From Siderastrea siderea (taxonomy: Eukaryota; Cnidaria; Anthozoa; Scleractinia; Rhizangiidae), in NCBI GenBank assembly GCA_964030785.1, contig OZ034978.1, positions 15,677,453-15,741,452 of the forward strand: a stretch of 64,000 nucleotides of DNA. The letters run 5' to 3'. Positions 1-11,760 of this stretch are shown piece by piece. Position 1 is the stretch's first letter; the number at the start of each line of letters is the position of its first letter. The notes below the pieces were generated by a model that did no database searches, was not told the origin of the DNA, and saw only the letters and a program-made list of their open reading frames with translations. Both the position numbers and the translations under genes were made by a program.

Positions 1-138
1 CAAGATAACAATGCAATTATTTTTAATAAGTAAAACTTTTCACTTTAGTGGTATATTAATCGAGATTTATACTAAAACAATTAGATTTATTCGCATTTAT
101 TCGTATTTACGTGACGGGCGCTTCCTCTTTAAAGATTG

Positions 139-140
<2 letters not shown>

Positions 141-191
<51 letters not shown>
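141..191. repeat. (TTA)n microsatellite
   Basis: About 17 uninterrupted TTA units. LINE copies in this window end in the same triplet (see 40720-41179), so this could be the tail of an older LINE insertion, but no LINE coding sequence is visible beside it. Confidence 0.9.
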
Positions 192-192
<1 letters not shown>

Positions 193-198
193 GCTCTC

Positions 199-260
199 GA
201 TTTCTATGCGTGATAGTTGATTCGGCCTTCGGCCTCATGAAATATCACGCGATAGAAATC
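199..260. repeat. Imperfect hairpin
   Basis: GATTTCTATGCGTGATA is followed after a short spacer by its near-complement TATCACGCGATAGAAATC. The loop contains a second small palindrome, GGCCTTCGGCC. It lies directly after the TTA tract. It may be a small foldback element; function unknown. Confidence 0.6.
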
Positions 261-1407
261 TCAAACCGAAAGTAAAGTGGCATGGACTTTCGAAATTTTG
301 TTTGTCTACTGTGTATCCCAATCCGGACTCGAAATCCTGGTTTGAGATACGGATTCGCAATTCTGACTTGAGGTCCTGATGTTACAACAATATCTTAGTC
401 CATTACGTGGTTCTATTTTAGTGTATAATTCGTTGTTGATTGAAGTCTAGCAGACTAAACTAAAGGTTTGGGTGTAACTGGAAACGCTTATGACGCAAGA
501 GAATCGTGCTACTTTTTCCAGACAGGAATGTTTATTCACGCGTTAACCTTCGACCAGGCCGAATTCTAGTATTGCTCTTATATTCTCTTACGTTGGTCAC
601 TCGCTAAAATTGGCCTTCCCGCCTGAATGTTTCACCGAGCGAAACGAAAATAGAGCCTGATCGCAGGTTATTCACGCGTGGGATTAGATTATTCTCGGCG
701 TTTAGCGCACTTTATAACTGTAATTGTTTATCCAAGCCTAAAGCAAAGGAAATAGGAGACGTCTGCGCGCAGGCTACGTATCAGGACGTAGTAATGGTAA
801 CGTGATACTTAAAGTCAGATTGGACACATCTTGTTGGAGATTGTTTTAAGATTGTTCAGACATTGTACTACATGTTGTAACGTTGGACATGCGCATTAAA
901 CCGCAAAAAAAGGAAAGTTACGGTCCTCGTTTTGTGTGGAACCAGCATGTGCAGAGAGCTCGTAAGCTCCGTGGAAAAATCCGCGAAACCTGACTGGAGA
1001 TCATGACTCGAAATCCCGTTGGTTGAGAATACAATGGGGATGTAACATTCGAACGACAAATAGAGCTGTTATGTGGCAATACGAAGTAAGTCTTTTTGAT
1101 GGACATAAGAGGCAAATTCTCATTTCACAAAACAAAAACGCTTCAATCACGCATCGCATTAATTAATAAATTCACGATGCAAGAAAAAAACATTTCACGT
1201 TTCAAAAGAAAATAAAAGGGTCCGATCACGGCTCACAAAAATGCCCTCATGTAAGTGTTCTCTAGCGGGAGGGAATGACTTTATTGGAGTTTGGTTCTCT
1301 TCTCTCAGGTCACTTGACTGCTTTTTTTCCTCGCACCGACTTGCTTATATATTAATGTTCACATTAAACAACCCTTCAAATATTACTGGCTATAATAGCT
1401 TCCATTA

Positions 1408-1805
1408 AAGGGGCAGTCTCATCAATTTTTAGTATCACTGCGAAAAGCCAAAAGACACATTTTTAAGCTTTTTTATCTATGGAAGCCTAAAAATAATGGT
1501 CCAGTAGTATTAAAATGGGTATTCCAGTACGTGGAAAGTGTAATACATATGTCTGGATAGAGATGGCCAGGATGGAAATGGCATCCGACTTGAAAACTTC
1601 TGACAGAATTTTTCAATTTTCTGCCCCTGTATCTCAGACAAAATCTCTTAAAAACTAATTTTGGCTTGTTTTTGTGTTGAAAATTAATTTAATATTGTCC
1701 CCTTGGTGGTCTAAAAGCAATTCAAGTGTGAGCAACGGTACTTTCTTGATATAAATTAATTAAAATTGTCACAAAGATAGAAAGATCGCCATGAGACTGG
1801 CCCTT
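1408..1805. mobile_element. MITE with TA target duplication
   Basis: The ends are inverted repeats: AAGGGGCAGTCTCAT at the left and ATGAGACTGGCCCTT at the right, each flanked by TA (1406-1407 and 1806-1807). The 398-bp interior has no coding capacity. A TA duplication with short inverted ends fits a non-autonomous Tc1/mariner-type element, though the superfamily is inferred only from the duplication. The interior resembles sequence in receptor introns (about 10145-10400, 37200-37460) and near 15540-15700, including a shared GGATGGAAATGG core, so the family is dispersed here. Confidence 0.65.
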
Positions 1806-2255
1806 TAATTAGAACATCGTGTTGATCGATTCTTAGTGGTGCCTTACATGTACCTTGAACAAGTTCGCCCAAAACGAATTTTGGTTTCCCAGCAAAGTCA
1901 GCGGGAACCCTAAACTCTTCAAGCTAAGGTGGCCGGCCGAACACAGTTGACTTGTACCTATGTGTTATTCATGCAAGTTCAACTAAAAAAAATTATTTTG
2001 ACATGTTTTACTGGGCTAAGTACCGTTGCCAGGGCAACACGGCTGGTTATAAACGAGCATTAAATAATGGACTTGATTTATTTTTAGAAAATCCAGTCAT
2101 CAGAGTGAAGAAATTAATAGAACCATCGATGCTCTGCGCTACGCGAGTGGTTTTAATTAATTCCAATGCGTTTTACCTACAGTTTTGATCGGTCGATGCG
2201 GATGGGCAGTGTATGCATGATTACAGCTGTTAAATTTCTGCCACTATACGATCGC

Positions 2256-2272
2256 GGCTAACCACTGCGCCA
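2256..2272 (-). other. tRNA-like A box (possible SINE remnant)
   Basis: On the minus strand TGGCGCAGTGGTTAGCC matches the RNA polymerase III A-box pattern of tRNA-derived SINEs. No convincing B box (GGTTCGANTCC) follows at the expected distance and no cloverleaf can be drawn, so this is at most a decayed SINE head or a chance match. Confidence 0.25.
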
Positions 2273-3402
2273 CGTTTGACGTGAGAAATTAATAATTTGA
2301 ATTTATGTTGTAAGGATAACATGCAGCTACGTCAGGCCAATCATACCGGGCATCTGGGTTCGTTCAGATCGGTTGTAGTATGATGCTAATTGGATTTAGA
2401 TTTATATTTAGAGTTATGATAAGGCTATCCCCATAAAATGGAATGGTATATTTCCCATTGCCCGACCGACCCAATTTTGCTCAAAAACAAAAAAAGGAAA
2501 TTTCTGATTTCATTGCCCACTCCCTTTTCGAGGGTGTTTGCAAGTTTGACGTGTTTTGTATGCATGTACGTCTTAAAGTGACTCTGACGTTTAAAGTAGC
2601 CCTATATGGCTTATAACGACGTCTTGGCACACAGTTTAGAAAGATAGCCGCTCCGGTTTCAGAAGTTACGAGGATGACAAATCAAGGTTCGTTTTGAATT
2701 ATTTGTATATTTATTTGTCATTGATTTTTTTTTCTTGGCCTTTCTTTTTCTTTTTCTTTCTTCCCTTTTTTTTTTTTTGATTGACCGACCTACCCACTTT
2801 TAGAACATGGGAGGCGATGGGGAGGCGAAAAATTGTATGGGGATGACAAGCACGGGACTAACTGTCAAGCACGGGACATGAAATGAAAAAGGGCACTTTG
2901 CATCGATTGAAATTACAACTAGGAAACATCTGTTACGGACTTTTGCAAATGTGCGAACCTGATTGGCTAAATCGTCATTGTCTATTTAACAAATAGATTC
3001 CATGTTGCCGTGCGTCTGTTCAGTAACAGATCAAAGATGACGTCAAAATGTGATAACAAAAAAGTGGGGCACGAGCCGTTAGACGCCATGTGGAAGCTAT
3101 GGAATATACTGTTGTTGTTTTATACCAAAAAGACCAACTGATACCAATGACGACTTCATCTGTGCCTCTGCCCTCTAATAGATCATAGCTAAGAACCAAT
3201 AACAATGCACGTAGAATTCAGCATATTAAATAATCGCTAACAGACAACGATCGATGTCCTTGGAAAGCAAATCTTCGTGATTTTATTGTAAATACGACTT
3301 AAGTATCGTTATAGTTCGATTACAGTCATTTAGGTGTCCACTAAAATAATAAGACTACTCCCCCCCACTTTCTCGGAGGTGGTTGATCAACTTAGTTTAA
3401 AC

Positions 3403-3462
3403 GCCGAACCTAGTGCAAATTAGCAAAAACAAGAGCTTTTGCTTATTTGTTTTAGGTTCGGC
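3403..3462. repeat. 60-bp hairpin
   Basis: The outer arms GCCGAACCTA and TAGGTTCGGC are perfect complements, and the inner parts (AGCAAAA, TTTTGCT) also pair, giving a nearly continuous stem with a very small loop. This looks like a short foldback repeat; no coding or target-duplication evidence. Confidence 0.6.
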
Positions 3463-4663
3463 ACATGTAAAGTTTGAACTAGGCCTAAAGCTACGGCTCG
3501 CTGATTTTTGCTCATAGAAAACTCGGTGGTCTCGTCGCCTAATTTGTAAAGGTGGAAGACTCTTTAACTATCGTAATGTTGCTATGGAAAGTTCCTAGCT
3601 ATAGCCGACATACCTTGAAAACCCTAACTTGCACAGATAAACTCCTTGGCCACATTTACATAATGGGGGACGTTTGCAAGACTATCGAGTCACAACCATA
3701 TTTGGCAGGTCACGTGACCTGAACAGAACAAAAGCCAAAAACACAAACGGCGAAAAGTTTTAATTATTGAAAATGATACCAGTATTTAACGATCATTAAG
3801 ATGCAAAACGTTAACGTATCGGTTTCTTAAAATTTGCATTATTGTAGAAGTTAAGACGTCATAAGTAAATAAATTTATACAGTTTCTACTGCAGTTTTTC
3901 TATTATTTACGTTAACAGTAATTGCTTACGTCAGATTGTAAAGAAGGCTGATTTATCTCTGATTTGTGAAAGAAATTGGAACCTTAGCTCTTTTCTTCCG
4001 AGTTTAAGGATTTTTCTTTCTAATTCGCGGTTGATGACTGGCACTAGCTACGCACGCGCAATATTGAATTTTAAAATTCAGATGTTCATCTTCATACATT
4101 TCACCCATCTAGTGGCACAAAATGATTCAAAACAGCGTATGACCAAATACCATCCGTAAAAATGCCTTATAGCAACAACGCCAGATCTGTCGTATTATTG
4201 GTCGCATTATTTTAAAGAATCTCTCTTTTTTAACAGTTGGCAATTTGAAAACGGGAATAAATGAGTATTGGTATCTTGGACTACTTGCAGGTTTTTAGGG
4301 TGTCACGGTGGCTTATGAATAGCTCAGTGATGTATAAATAAAACTTTTGGTATTTTTTCATGTTTTTGCATGTACCAAAACTCGGCGACCGCCACCGAAC
4401 ATGTGGAGCCTATTCGATCGCCGAATCGCTGAGTATCACGCTTCCAGATTTCTTTTTTCAGCTATCACTGCATGGTGATCACGTGGAGACCAGTGTTAAG
4501 GGACTCGCCATGCTGCCTTTGATGGGCCCAGTCTCTAACACAGCTTGCTAGAAAAAATGTATGACAGTTTGTTATGAAGGTGCAAATGTCTGTACTGTTC
4601 ACTTGTATAATTATATTCAACGGCCACGCAGGTCCTGTTTGTGTTTCAGTTCGAATACTGTGG

Positions 4664-6126
4664 CAGGGTCTACGCGAGGGGTGGGCTCAGTGGGCTTTAG
4701 CCCCCCCCCCCCCCCCCACTTTTTGAGGCCAAAAAAAATAAATAAATAAATAAATAAAATAAATAAAAATAAAAAAGTTGGAAAATTCGTTAGTCAGTGA
4801 TTAGTTTCAGGGTTAACCAGCACTTGGTTTTCCCCAGTTAGATCTAATTCTCATATAGACCAAACAGTAACGGAATAGAAACGCAACAATCCGCCCACAA
4901 AAGTTCAAATCGCCTTGCTCCCATTTGTTTTGTTTGGTTGAAACTCACGTGCGCTCTAAGGAACTGTATCTTGAAGAAATCAGATGACATGAAGATGTGA
5001 CATCGCAGTTGTAGTTTCATTTGTATCTCAGCAGTTCACATCATTGTCGCTATCGTTTAGCCTCTAACTCTCGTGAACTCTCATTGACTCCCTTATTCTC
5101 TTAAAGACTATGAATTTTTGTCGACTCTCGTTTTTGTCTGGCCCGCGGCATTACGAACTGCAGTCTGTCTCCAGATAGGAATATCGGCAACAGCGTGCTT
5201 TGGTCTTTGCTGAAAATCAACGTTACTTCTTCAAGCTTCTCTATACGCAAGTAAACTTTGCAAGTAGGTTAGCTGCCAAATGTTTTGCCGAATGATCTCT
5301 TTCGCTCCTAACGATGAGAAATAAGGCATTCATGCAGCGCAGTCAGGACATACCGACACACTGACTTTGGTGAAATATATAGCTGATGATACTCAGCTCA
5401 GCTTTCTTAGGTGGCCTTATTTTGTAATATGACGACAGGGTTGATTGTACAATTCTTAAGAAAAATGTTTTTGAGTTTGAGATCTTAAATGCGAATACGT
5501 CAAGATTTGCACCTTGCCGGATACGACTTAAAATGAGTGTATAGAGATGAAAGAACAGGCTCAGGCGCATTAATTTGGAACTATCCTGGTTATTCCTGTT
5601 CCGGTTTAGGAATAACAGATATTTCCAGAACAACGAGTCCCTAAAAGAACGCGATTTTTTCTATTCTGATAAACCAAAACACTCCGACCGCATTCCGTTC
5701 ATTTTGTTACCGTTAATACATTACTGAGGGAAGGGAATGGTGTCCATACTGAGAAAACACTAAATGTATATATATTGTCTTCTATTCCGGATAAGACCAC
5801 CAAAACGTGCCCTAAGTATCAACATTATTAATCACTGGTTAGTTCGAAGAGTTTGATATCCTTAGTTTAGCTTTGATGCCACACTAATGGGTCTATATAC
5901 TTCAATCGATTTATATTGTACATGGTCCAATTTATACTGCGCATGTTCTATATGATGGGTATATAAAACGGACAACTTTTAACACACTTGGCCGCCCTAA
6001 ATGCATTGTTAGTCACTAAAAAGCAAAAAAATTCGCGTCAGGATATCACCCCCCCCCCCCCCCCCCCCCACACCATACCCCGATCGAGTTAGCCTCCCCA
6101 CTTTAAAATATGCCGCGCGGTCCCTG
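4664..6126. mobile_element. 1463-bp CAGGG-ended non-autonomous DNA transposon (hAT-like)
   Basis: The segment starts CAGGGTCTACGCG and ends CGCGCGGTCCCTG, so the terminal CAGGG/CCCTG and an inner CGCG are inverted. It is bracketed by CTGTGG at 4658-4663 and 6127-6132. Copy 2 lacks the whole segment. CAGGG ends are typical of hAT elements, whose target duplications are usually 8 bp; only 6 bp match here, so the assignment is tentative. The interior has C-rich homopolymers near both ends, an A/T-rich AAAT tract, and no transposase. It sits 3 bp past the stop codon of the receptor gene, so it probably supplies or displaces that gene's 3' UTR. Confidence 0.6.
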
Positions 6127-6135
6127 CTGTGGCGG

Positions 6136-9100
6136 TTACATGCGGGTTGAGCTCTGTCCTGCTGAACTGAATGTTCCGTTAGCTTGAGATGAAATAACCG
6201 TTAGTTGTTCTTGCAGTTTGCTGACTTCTCGAACCAACTGTCCCAGTTTGTCCTCGACTTCTTTGAGGTTGCCTTTGACGGAGATGGGGTGGACCGTAAC
6301 CTCCTTCATATCGATTTCCTCTAAAATAGAATCGAAATATGTTAGGTTATGGAGCAAAAAAAGGATGGATCATCCCTTTCAAAATTGGCAAATAGTATTT
6401 TATGCACATTATTGAGTCCTCGTGTTAAAAAGTACCGCTGAAGACAAACATTTCAGTTAAATTATTTACTTGTGAAAAAAGTCGTAATCTGTGTGTAACT
6501 AATATTCACTACTGACCAGGCGCTAAGGCCTTAAAGGGAACAGTATTTGTGAGTGAGAACACTAGTATTTGTGAGTGTTTTACTTCCATCCCTCACAACT
6601 GCCTGTTTAGTCTTTATAATCAACGTTCTTCATGATCAGCGGTCTTGTCGGCGGTAACTCGAGAAAAGGACCATTACAACTTGAGAAGAACGATGACACA
6701 GTTGAATCGAGTGAATCAATGTTTTCGGTTTCTTTTTCGGCACCCAAGTGAATCAATCATTGTTTTCAGTTTCTTTTGTGGCAACTGGGCTGTTTCGGGA
6801 GCCTTTCACTGTCCTCAGCGTCGGCTCATAAGAGTCTCAGCTAAACAGATTCAACGTCATCCCGAACATTGTTGAGAACAACTTTGTTGTAGGAGCGCTT
6901 AATGGTAATAGAATTTTGCTGAACACCATTGCCAATTATTCAAATCATTGAACTTGCCGAATTGAAAGATGTTGAGCGCTGTCGGATGGAAATGTAAATA
7001 CGTTTGGCCGGGATCTAACATTTAGCTCGAGCTACATTATTCAGTGCAAAAAGCTCATTAAGTAGTTATTTGAATTTTATAAATGAATGTACATGCCAAC
7101 GAACCAATTGATTAATTGATTCATACCTTCGCTGCTTCGGACCTTTTTCGTGTCCCTCCACAGTTTTCTGTACATAAGTTCCGCTATGACCCCGAGTAAA
7201 ACAAGGCCAAGGAAAACGCCCATAATAACCAACAGGAAGCGTTGTGTGGCCTTCGATTTACCAGAAAAGATACTTGTCGAGTCACTGTCCTCGTTGTAAG
7301 CCTTCGGAAGAGAAGAAATAGTAAGTCATGAACAGGGGAAAAGGATCATAAATCCTACAGACTACCTAAATTTGGGTGAGAAAGGTGAGGGTGAAATTAT
7401 CTCACTTTGTCATCTCAGGATTGGGTATATAGCATCTTTGACAGTGACAATTCGGTCATTTTTGTACCAGCTGAGACTAGCGTAAATATGGTTCCCATAG
7501 ACATACTGTGGTCTAATCAATTTAGGGTATTTCAAGGTATCAGTCTGGTGTATCCAGTACTCTCCTCCTCAGCCAACTACTGATATCGCGAAAACATTGT
7601 GCTTTTTAGGCTTTTGCAGATCGATAGCACCAGGAACAGTGATTATTTAGCGGTTCCGATAAGGCAAGGGCTGAATTCAGGGAGCAAATTGTTGTGGTGG
7701 GAAGACATGGGATAGCAATGGGGGGCGATCTGCACCGTTTGCAACAAGCAAGCAATAGATAACGGACGTAAACAATAGCCATGAAAACAGCAGAGGTGCA
7801 GGTTGTCAGGGACCACGCAATGAAAATAGAGGTTTAGAACAGGCGCAGATCAACCGAGGAGTAATGGGGCCAGTCTGTAAAGACAGGAAAATCACAACGG
7901 GAAGGTATTTTAAGATTTCATCCACGGATTCAACGTTAGAATCACCTTTACAGCAAAATTAATAAACAGCACCACAGGAAAGTACCGGTTAGTAGCCTTA
8001 TTTGAATGCTTGCACCTTAATATATTCTTGGCATCACGTACAGACCTTAAAGAAAGTAACAGGGTGCAACTGGAAATGTATTACTTCCCGTTAACTCACC
8101 GCGACGGGCTGTAGGTATTTCATGAGCAGTTCATCCACATCAAGTCTTTCGATATGCTCTTCAAAGCACGAATCGTCGCCCAACAACTTTGTAGAGAAAT
8201 CGGATTCAAGAATGGCTATATCGTACCTCACTTGTGCTGAGAAACTCTGAAACACCTTGAGTTGAGAGTCTTTGGGTTCATGATAGAGGTAGTAGGCCGT
8301 TTTGTATTTGTCCATAAAAACGCCGTCTATCTTATCTGCCTTGAGTTCACTGAACAGCCGTTCGACCGATGGGAAAGCTGTTAAAGGCATAGATTGACAT
8401 GTATGTCAGTTATTTATGACACTGCTCTCAAGCCAAAACGTGATATGTAAACACAGGTGGATAAATTGTCATTTGGCTTTATCCTTTTGTATTGCTTTCT
8501 TTAATTAGTACATTTGTTTTCATTTAGTTCCCTTTTGATCGTCGTGACGTGCGGCTTTGCCTATGTATCATGCCTATTTGTATGTATGTATCCCCACACA
8601 CGTAGTTAAACCTCTCTTTGCCCAATAAGACCTTCTGTCTCCCTTACGCACACATCAATGTTGACGATGATGACGATGACGATGGTGCTGAGGACTGGGA
8701 GGAGGGGATTAACCTGTAACACCCAGGGTAGAATGCTGTACACTGCTAATCAGACTGCAAGCTTTTCTTCTGCGTGTGGTTCATACTACTTAAAAATACC
8801 TGTGACATTGGCTCCTCTTTGTTTTGCTTCTAATTCCGCTGATGTATTTCTCAACACCCCAATCTAAAGAGAAAAAAGAAGGACGAAAAGAAAAGGAAAG
8901 AAAAACATTCATTGATTAAATCATTAATACCAATGCGATTAAGTGCCAATTATTCAAACAAAGTAGAGGAAAACCTGGGTCGGAGGCTAAACCCAGCTTT
9001 CTGATACCAAAACTCCATAATGAAGACCCCTTGGAAGTAGTCTAACGAATCGCGCTGTCCCAACTGAGACAGTGGCAACAGCTTTCTTAATTCCCGCAGA

Positions 9101-11584
9101 AACTTTATTTTAATTTTCTCTCTTCACAGTTTCATCCTACATGTATCGTGTTATATTTTGACCAGAGAAAACTGCCTTCTCTGGTTACTTTTGTGTTTCA
9201 CCGAATTATTTTGTTCGCGCCGTTTATAACAGATGGCTTTTATGTCTAAGACGTTCAATGCAAACTGCGGGCGACTTTACTGAAATTGGTCCAATCTTGA
9301 ATGCAAGCGTACTTTGACACCCCATTCTTAATTCAATTGACAGCGTGGTTGGAAAAATAACCCTCAGTCCTACAAACACACTCACACCCCCACCGGTAGT
9401 ACAGGGGGGAGGAGGTTGATGGGAGCCCCCCCTTGGAGTTTTGTTGTGCTTCAATATTTCGAAAAGAGTTTACCTTCGGTAGATACCCAGAGATGTGCTC
9501 TACAGTATAAGGCATATATTATGGGTTGTGGCACTGCTGGGGGCCTGTGACGTCATCCAAGATGGCGGCCTTTTTCACTCAAAAAGAGAAAACCTCACAA
9601 ACGGAGGAAACTGAAAATTTTGATTCTAGACACGTAGAATAAAACATAAACACTTTGCTGCTTTTTGTCGATATTTTGTGGTTGCTTTACTGAAATAAGG
9701 TGAAAACGTGCATTTTTATTCAGAAATAGCCTGACCGCCCACTACTTATAACGTCATATCTCTTAACCATAGCAACCGATTCTCACGAAGTGTGTATCGA
9801 GATGTGTACAAGGAATATGCTGAAAACGGCAGGTGCTGATAAAGAATCAATCGTCTTGAAAAAATCCATTCCCCCAACCCACATGTACGTCCGAGGGTTA
9901 AGCAGCCACGTTCACATAGTTTTAAGTGATTTTTACTTACCGATTTTCCTTCTACCGCTGCCAGGTCGCTGGCAGATACACTGAGCGCACTTGTGGCGGT
10001 GGCTGTAAATATTGCTATGACAACCAGGCCAGTCAAGATCCAAAACACGCCAAACACGCGACCGAAAATGAACTTCGGAGTCTTGTCACCATAGCTAAAA
10101 TTAATGAAGGAGAAAGTAACCAGGCTTAAAATCTTATTGATTTAAGTGTGTTTAAAAGCCAAAAAATACATTTGTATCAATGCAGGTCTTCAAAACAATG
10201 GTCCAGTTTTGGTAAAATGGCTATTCTCGCAAACAGAACCTATTGATAAGTGTATTTGGCAGAGGATTGCTTTGATGGAAATGGATTCACACTTGAAAAA
10301 GTCGGGGCATACTATTCTTCCTCATATAAGCATTGATTAAGAATAGTTTTCCTCCTTTGAAAATCACTTGATATTGTGCCTACGAGTTCTAGAAGCAACC
10401 CACATAAACAAGCTAAGAAACTTAGATTTAAATCTTTATTCCCCTCCAGGAAACTGTCCTTACCCGACAGTTGTCATGGAAACGAAAGCCCACCAAAAGC
10501 CTTCATACGAGCCTTTTGTGAACGAACGGGGAAACTCTTCTTCATTGAAGTATGTTTCCTATAGAAGAAGAAAAATAAAAAAAATGAAAATGTCCTTGAC
10601 TGCAAGTAATTGCAACAAAGCGATGTCCGTTTTGGCACCGTTCAGTGTGATGCTCCGATTCCGGCTATTTTTAATGATTTTGGTTGATGTAATTTGTATA
10701 TTTTGTAGATTCCCTGTCTTTCGTGATTTGAAGCCAAGGTTTTCAACCGGATTGTTTGTAAGTATGGTGATTGACCAGGAAACTAATTTTTGACCCTTTA
10801 ACCTGGGCTTTCTTTGGTTTTCTGAGCCTTGAAGCTATAATAAAGCTATGTCAATGAAACTTGAAATGTACAGTGCAAGGGAGAGGGTGATGTCATAATT
10901 TTATCCAGGGGATATTGAAAAAGCAGAGAAATTCACATTCTTTTGACGTTTTAAGCTCAGGTGATTACATTCCGAAAATATTCACCAAACGTTTCAATTG
11001 ATATCTATACAAAGTGGGCTTTTAATGAACAAAACTCTTACCAGAATCCACACACATATTCCAGATATTCCAGCCAAGAGAAGCGTAAATGCGATGATGG
11101 GCCAAATGTTGGTCATTAGGGCTTTCATCACGATTTCGTTGGCCTTGTCGTTGAAAATTTGCACGTCCATAATGAGCGAATATCCCGGGGATTCAATGAA
11201 TTCTAAAATTCTCAAAGGTGGCCCGGAATAGCTGTCACTAGTCAGCCACATCTTCAGTGGTCGTGATATGGGGAAGGCTATTTCTGACTCGTTGTCTGCT
11301 ATGGATTTCAAGAAACTCTGGGTGCTGTTGAACAATGTATCTTGGAAGGAATCCTTAGTTACATTGCATTTGTCCACGAAGCATTTTTTAACAATATGAA
11401 AGAAGAATTCTCCAAGTATGCCTTTCTCTTGACCGGGGTGTGGCAGGGTAAGCGGAGGCGAATGAAGGACCGATAGCCGAACAGGGAGACTAGGGGGACA
11501 AACAGGACCCGGAGGTGGACTTGGCATACTGGCACAACTCCAGATTAGTGCTCCTGTGATTAAAGTAATCGCGGCTAGTTTCAT
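6136..11584 (-). CDS. GluR0/AvGluR1-like ionotropic receptor with a potassium-channel selectivity filter, copy 1 (intact)
   Basis: Seven coding exons on the minus strand (11584-11042, 10558-10464, 10094-9941, 8863-8800, 8377-8100, 7301-7127, 6320-6136) have GT/AG borders and compatible phases, giving 497 residues. A signal peptide (1-18) precedes S1 (about 36-140). TM1 is about 160-181, the pore helix and filter 201-216 (GFWWAFVSMTTVGYGD), TM2 about 221-250 (ending FTATATSAL), S2 about 265-378, TM3 about 399-422, and a short heptad-like tail follows. The intron between exons 2 and 3 splits the first Gly codon of GYG. The layout is that of an ionotropic glutamate receptor without the amino-terminal domain, while TVGYGD is the potassium-channel signature. 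The predicted role is a ligand-gated K+ channel of the plasma membrane; the ligand is unknown. A voltage-gated K+ channel is less likely because there is no S1-S4 sensor and S2 follows the pore. Confidence 0.85.
9520..9790. repeat. Dispersed TGACGTCA-type repeat, intron of receptor copy 1
   Basis: The block runs from a GGGTTGTGGC motif, through TGTGACGTCATCCAAGATGG, to a second GACGTCAT followed by AACCATAGCAACCGATTC. Related blocks occur at about 22590-22830, 36580-36850 and 50130-50350, the first and third being duplicates of each other, as are the second and fourth. It looks like an old non-autonomous repeat carrying two CRE-like GACGTCA sites. Boundaries are approximate. Confidence 0.5.
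10145..10400. repeat. MITE-family relic in the intron inside the pore filter (copy 1)
   Basis: Shares an ordered set of short motifs with the MITE at 1408-1805 (AAAAGCCAAAA, AATGGTCCAG, GATGGAAATGG, ACTTGAAAA). The ends are degraded. It lies in the intron that interrupts the GYG codon, and the same relic is in copy 2 at about 37200-37460, so it predates the duplication. Confidence 0.5.
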
Positions 11585-11608
11585 CTTGAAGGCAGGACAA
11601 TGAATCGA

Positions 11609-11760
11609 GCTGCAAGAAGAAACAAATGTCTAGTCCTTCCTCTAAGATGAGCATGTGAAGGTGACACTGCCGTAATTCAAGGTTTTACCTGTCGCTGGTT
11701 AGCCTCGTTTAACATTTTCAAGAGGGTGGACACCTATAACTGTTTAGAAAAAATTCCTCT
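11609..11760 (-). promoter_or_regulatory. Predicted 5' UTR intron and leader exon of receptor copy 1
   Basis: A splice acceptor (TTCTTGCAG) lies just upstream of the start codon, so coding exon 1 begins at 11609. A donor (GCGACAG then GTAAAACC) ends a leader exon at 11689, implying a 79-bp intron (11610-11688). The leader start is not visible. The same pair of sites is present in copy 2 near 38680-38760. No TATA box was identified. Confidence 0.5.

Larger units (their letters stand above)
1..4376. other. Left flank outside the duplication, no gene recognised
   Basis: No open reading frame here looks like a known protein, and no exon chain with matching splice sites was found. The stretch holds a TTA microsatellite, two hairpins, one clear MITE and a possible tRNA-like A box, listed separately. 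Near 2410-2480 and 2780-2850 two related GACCGACC-containing stretches with short inverted similarity may be another degraded element. The flank ends where similarity to the start of copy 2 begins, at an AAAACTCGGCG motif. Confidence 0.6.

Noticed and set aside
2220..2275. Possible tRNA gene on the minus strand
   Set aside because: An A-box match exists, but there is no B box, no acceptor stem and no anticodon arm; kept only as a weak SINE-like site.
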